7,504 nucleotides of DNA. Source: Flavisolibacter sp. (GTDB lineage Bacteria > Bacteroidota > Bacteroidia > Chitinophagales > Chitinophagaceae). Shown here piece by piece: positions 5,931 through 7,504 of the stretch; positions within the stretch are counted from its first letter, which is position 1; each line of letters opens with the position of its first letter. Where the stretch lies: contig JAGIAB010000149.1 in assembly GCA_017745135.1 (NCBI GenBank), forward strand, positions 1-7,504, written 5' to 3'. A program made the translations under genes and the position numbers. The notes under the pieces are model-generated. The model had not been told where the DNA came from, searched no databases, and saw only the letters and a program-made list of their open reading frames with translations.

Positions 5931-6788
5931 CTATAGGTTATTTCGTAAGAGACTTTCTTTCTTTGAAATAATTTCAACCAATCTCAATTTTATTTCTTCT
6001 TTCTTATTTCCGTAATGCGCTTCACGGTGACAGTTTGGACAAATTGCTGCTACATTTTCAGGCTCGTCTGGGCCATCATCAGCTAATCTAAAAATGTGGT
6101 GTACTTCCAAAAAAGGCAAATTGGAAGAATCGACAAAAGGTGCTGGCTTTCCGCAGCATTCACAAAGACCATTTGCCCTAGCTTTCGCATATGCTATTAT
6201 TGTTTCACTTCTTTTAAAATATTCCTTGGATGAGCTTATTCCTTTTTCTGGCTTTGCACTTTTATTTTCCAGCTTCTTCTTAAGATCGCTTAGAGAAAGA
6301 TTTCTTTCTTCGTTTTGATTTAGATTACCCGAGTGTGTATCAATTATATTATTAGCCGGCACTAACAGGTACCGAACAAGTTTGTTCCCCTTTCTTTTTC
6401 CTGCTTCGGGAATAAAATAATCCCAAGAGGCTACCTCAAAGATTCCAACAAACTTGTAAAGTTTTTTATTACTCCCCCTTTCCTTTACTTCTACTGCTTT
6501 AGGTTCTCTCGTTGTAAAAAACAAAACTGATCGTTCTCCATTTGTTAGCAAGGCGTTGGCAAATTTATATGGGTTCTGATCTCCCTTCTCACCTTGTCCA
6601 ATGTACAATATAGTTCCGTCTTCTCTAATTTTATCGCTATAACCCATTCGTTTACCCCCCCTGCCTCCGGATGTTACGATCACGCAAGCCGGCTCTTTAT
6701 TTCCCCATATAATTCCAGATTGCTGTTGTTTACTGCCTACAAAATTTAACAGCTCATCCCTATCATAGTCATATGAAATAATAAACAT
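5931..6788 (-). CDS. SRA-like plus HNH endonuclease (restriction enzyme candidate)
   Basis: A 285-aa two-domain protein. Residues about 24-145 resemble the SAD/SRA (YDG) fold: GIIWGNKEPACVIVTSGG, then DGTILYIGQGEKGDQNPYKF, ANALL, and a later KLYKFVGIFEVASW strand. SRA domains flip out modified cytosines in DNA. Residues about 207-260 form an HNH nuclease of the zinc-bound type: Cys209 and Cys212, the FLEVHHI block with His230-His231, Asn245, and CPNCHREAH with Cys250, Cys253 and His254. SRA-HNH proteins are known modification-dependent restriction enzymes, which is odd beside a C5-cytosine methyltransferase. The ATG overlaps the regulator stop by one base (TGATG), and the 558-aa gene follows two bases later. 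The HNH call is firm; the SRA call is by eye and could be a related EVE/PUA-like fold. Confidence 0.88.
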   Translation of the reverse strand: MFIISYDYDRDELLNFVGSKQQQSGIIWGNKEPACVIVTSGGRGGKRMGYSDKIREDGTILYIGQGEKGDQNPYKFANALLTNGERSVLFFTTREPKAVEVKERGSNKKLYKFVGIFEVASWDYFIPEAGKRKGNKLVRYLLVPANNIIDTHSGNLNQNEERNLSLSDLKKKLENKSAKPEKGISSSKEYFKRSETIIAYAKARANGLCECCGKPAPFVDSSNLPFLEVHHIFRLADDGPDEPENVAAICPNCHREAHYGNKKEEIKLRLVEIISKKESLLRNNL

Positions 6789-7015
6789 CAGGATAGCTTT
6801 TTAAATTCTGAACTATTAAAAAAGTCTGTAAAGGAAAACTCCAATGCACCAATAATTTTTTCTAAGTTTTCTATCGAAATATTCCGTTTTCCATTTTCTA
6901 CCTCTGTCATATATGTTCTATCTACCTCTGCCTTGTTTGCCAAGCCTTCTTGGGATAGGTTTTTTTCCTTCCTTAACACTTTTATTCTTTGACCAACTTT
7001 CAGCTTGATATCCAT
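6788..7015 (-). CDS. XRE-family helix-turn-helix regulator, controller (C) protein type
   Basis: A 75-aa HTH_3/Cro-CI-type protein starting MDIKLKVGQRIKVLRKEK. The helix-turn-helix is residues about 18-40 (NLSQEGLANKAEVDRTYMTEVENG), with the characteristic Leu-Ser-Gln-Glu entry and a recognition helix around DRTYMTEVE. Size and fold fit C proteins, which activate the restriction gene late and often repress the methyltransferase gene. ATG 7015-7013 is preferred over an in-frame TTG at 7033, because homologues usually begin just before the first helix. The stop overlaps the HNH-gene start, so regulator and endonuclease are coupled, as in classical C-R operons, with the methyltransferase divergent. 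Codons 9-23 (6946-6992) are duplicated in inverted orientation at the window's right end. Confidence 0.9.
   Translation of the reverse strand: MDIKLKVGQRIKVLRKEKNLSQEGLANKAEVDRTYMTEVENGKRNISIENLEKIIGALEFSFTDFFNSSEFKKLS
6946..6992 (-). repeat. Inverted repeat, left arm (inside the regulator gene)
   Basis: These 47 bases, covering regulator codons 9-23 plus one base on each side, are perfectly reverse-complementary to 7458-7504, with no mismatch. Identity stops sharply at 6993. This copy is the natural one, since it codes for a normal helix-turn-helix N-terminus. Confidence 0.97.
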
Positions 7016-7039
7016 GCCGGGAAGATCCCCCAATGTGGC

Positions 7040-7062
7040 CTTTAAGTCAACGGGCTTTAAGT
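7040..7062. promoter_or_regulatory. Direct repeat in the leader of the regulator gene (possible C-box)
   Basis: CTTTAAGT occurs at 7040-7047 and again at 7055-7062, 15 bp apart start to start. On the minus strand this reads ACTTAAAG twice, 25-47 bp upstream of the regulator ATG, and includes TTGACT as a possible -35. The spacing of about one and a half helical turns and the position suit binding by a small dimeric HTH protein. It does not match a named C-box class exactly. Confidence 0.4.
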
Positions 7063-7066
7063 GACA

Positions 7067-7098
7067 TTTGGAACTTTTGTTATTTACACATAACTTTT
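7067..7098 (+). promoter_or_regulatory. Bacteroidota-type promoter for the methyltransferase gene
   Basis: TTTG (7067-7070), exactly 20 bases, then TAACTTTT (7091-7098), matching the Bacteroidota consensus TTTG-N19-21-TAnnTTTG at all but the last base. Transcription would start near 7103-7106. This rules out the in-frame ATG at 7033 as the methyltransferase start and points to TTG 7123. Confidence 0.6.
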
Positions 7099-7100
7099 TG

Positions 7101-7112
7101 GTTTTGCAAAAC
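7101..7112. promoter_or_regulatory. Perfect 12-bp palindrome at the methyltransferase transcription start (operator candidate)
   Basis: GTTTTGCAAAAC is a perfect palindrome three bases downstream of the -7 element, covering the expected start site. A dimeric HTH protein bound here would block methyltransferase transcription, the usual negative arm of C-protein control. The regulator encoded next door is the natural candidate. Binding is inferred. Confidence 0.45.
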
Positions 7113-7122
7113 TTCTAACCCA

Positions 7123-7504
7123 TTGAATATCAATAAAAAACTAACTTACATAGATCTTTTTGCCGGCTGCGGTGGCCTTTCCCTAGGCTTACATGAAGCG
7201 GGATGGCAAGGTCTTTTCGCTGTCGAAAAAAACTTACATGCTTTCCAAACACTTAAGCATAATCTAATAGATAAAAAATCTCATTTTAATTGGCCGGATT
7301 GGTTAACGAAAGATGGAGAACCATACCCATTAGATATTAATGACGTAATTAAAAATTTTAAAACGCAGCTTGCAGATCTAAAAGGAAAAGTTGATCTGGT
7401 GGCAGGTGGCCCCCCCTGTCAAGGATTTTCTATGGCTGGGAGAAGAAAGGAAAGCGATCAAAGAATAAAAGTGTTAAGGAAGGAAAAAAACCTATCCCAA
7501 GAAG
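7123..7504 (+). CDS. C5-cytosine DNA methyltransferase, N-terminal part (truncated; end disrupted by an inverted repeat)
   Basis: The enzyme transfers a methyl group from S-adenosylmethionine to C5 of cytosine and would protect the host from the neighbouring nuclease. Motif I is IDLFAGCGGLSLGLHEAGW at residues about 10-28 and motif IV is VAGGPPCQGFSMAGRR at about 93-108, with nucleophile Cys99. Motifs VI, VIII-X and the target-recognition region lie beyond the window. No ATG is available between the promoter and motif I; TTG 7123 (reading MNINKKLTYIDLF) fits best, without a Shine-Dalgarno sequence. After GRRKESDQR, where the family usually has Asn, the frame continues IKVLRKEKNLSQE. That is the regulator's sequence, because 7458-7504 is an inverted copy of 6946-6992. 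Only residues 1-112 can be trusted as methyltransferase. Confidence 0.88.
   Translation, partial: MNINKKLTYIDLFAGCGGLSLGLHEAGWQGLFAVEKNLHAFQTLKHNLIDKKSHFNWPDWLTKDGEPYPLDINDVIKNFKTQLADLKGKVDLVAGGPPCQGFSMAGRRKESDQRIKVLRKEKNLSQE
7458..7504 (+). repeat. Inverted repeat, right arm (window end, inside the methyltransferase frame)
   Basis: A perfect inverted copy of 6946-6992 that reaches the last base of the window, so it may continue further. It begins in the third base of methyltransferase codon 112 and reads in the same frame as the regulator. The first bases, TCAAAGA, are plausibly shared microhomology, since both genes encode Gln-Arg here. The two arms enclose a 465-bp spacer (6993-7457). Confidence 0.97.

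Noticed and set aside
7016..7033. TTG 7033-7031 as the start of the regulator
   Set aside because: It adds only MGDLPG, without support; the ATG at 7015 gives the usual length for the family.
7033..7122. In-frame ATG at 7033 as the methyltransferase start, adding 30 residues
   Set aside because: The extension has no family similarity and lies mostly upstream of the predicted transcription start near 7103. Motif I is normally within about 20 residues of the start.
6946..7504. A genuine methyltransferase-HTH fusion protein
   Set aside because: The second half is nucleotide-identical to the neighbouring gene in inverted orientation and cuts off the catalytic core. A fold-back junction explains it better, so it is reported as a junction and not as a fusion gene.
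1..7504. CRISPR array, tRNA, rRNA, insertion sequence or integrase
   Set aside because: No regularly spaced repeats, no cloverleaf, no rRNA-like stretch and no transposase or integrase motif was seen on either strand.

Overview
The window looks like a piece of a Bacteroidota chromosome or contig, most likely a Chitinophagaceae-type relative. Three things point there: ribosome binding sites are mostly weak or absent; at least one promoter fits the Bacteroidota consensus TTTG-N20-TAnnTTTG; and there is a 53-residue basic protein of a kind I associate with that phylum. Genus and species cannot be fixed from the sequence alone.

Left half (1-3717, minus strand): a DNA-damage tolerance cassette. 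In transcription order it is a 168-aa protein of unknown function (3717-3211), a terminator-like or operator-like dyad (3161-3184), umuD (3142-2738), umuC (2741-1482), a 165-aa unknown (1480-983), an SRAP/YedK/HMCES-type abasic-site crosslinking protein (983-195), and the first 65 residues of another unknown protein that runs off the left edge. From umuD onward every junction overlaps or is one base apart (ATGA, TGA-T-ATG, TGATG, TAATG), so this is one tightly coupled operon. It joins a self-cleaving UmuD, an error-prone Y-family polymerase with a clamp-binding motif, and an enzyme that shields abasic sites.

Middle (3718-4251): a 229-bp divergent intergenic region with several short dyads, a 53-aa plus-strand gene (3947-4108), and a 143-bp convergent gap holding a strong hairpin without a T-tract.

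Right half (4252-7504): a restriction-modification-like island that looks more AT-rich than the left half. A minus-strand operon encodes a small XRE-family regulator of controller (C) type, an SRA-like plus HNH endonuclease, and a 558-aa protein with a PD-(D/E)xK-like motif near its C-terminus. Divergent from it is the N-terminus of a C5-cytosine DNA methyltransferase. The 107-bp gap between them holds a good promoter for the methyltransferase, a perfect 12-bp palindrome at its expected transcription start, and a direct repeat in front of the regulator gene.

The most surprising feature is at the right edge. The last 47 bases (7458-7504) are a perfect inverted copy of the regulator gene (6946-6992). 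The methyltransferase frame runs in frame into regulator codons, exactly where a conserved Arg-Asn would be expected. This is either a microhomology-mediated fold-back junction (library or assembly chimera, or a real inverted duplication) or one arm of an invertible element. A chimera is the most economical reading, so the methyltransferase should not be called a natural fusion until the junction is checked.
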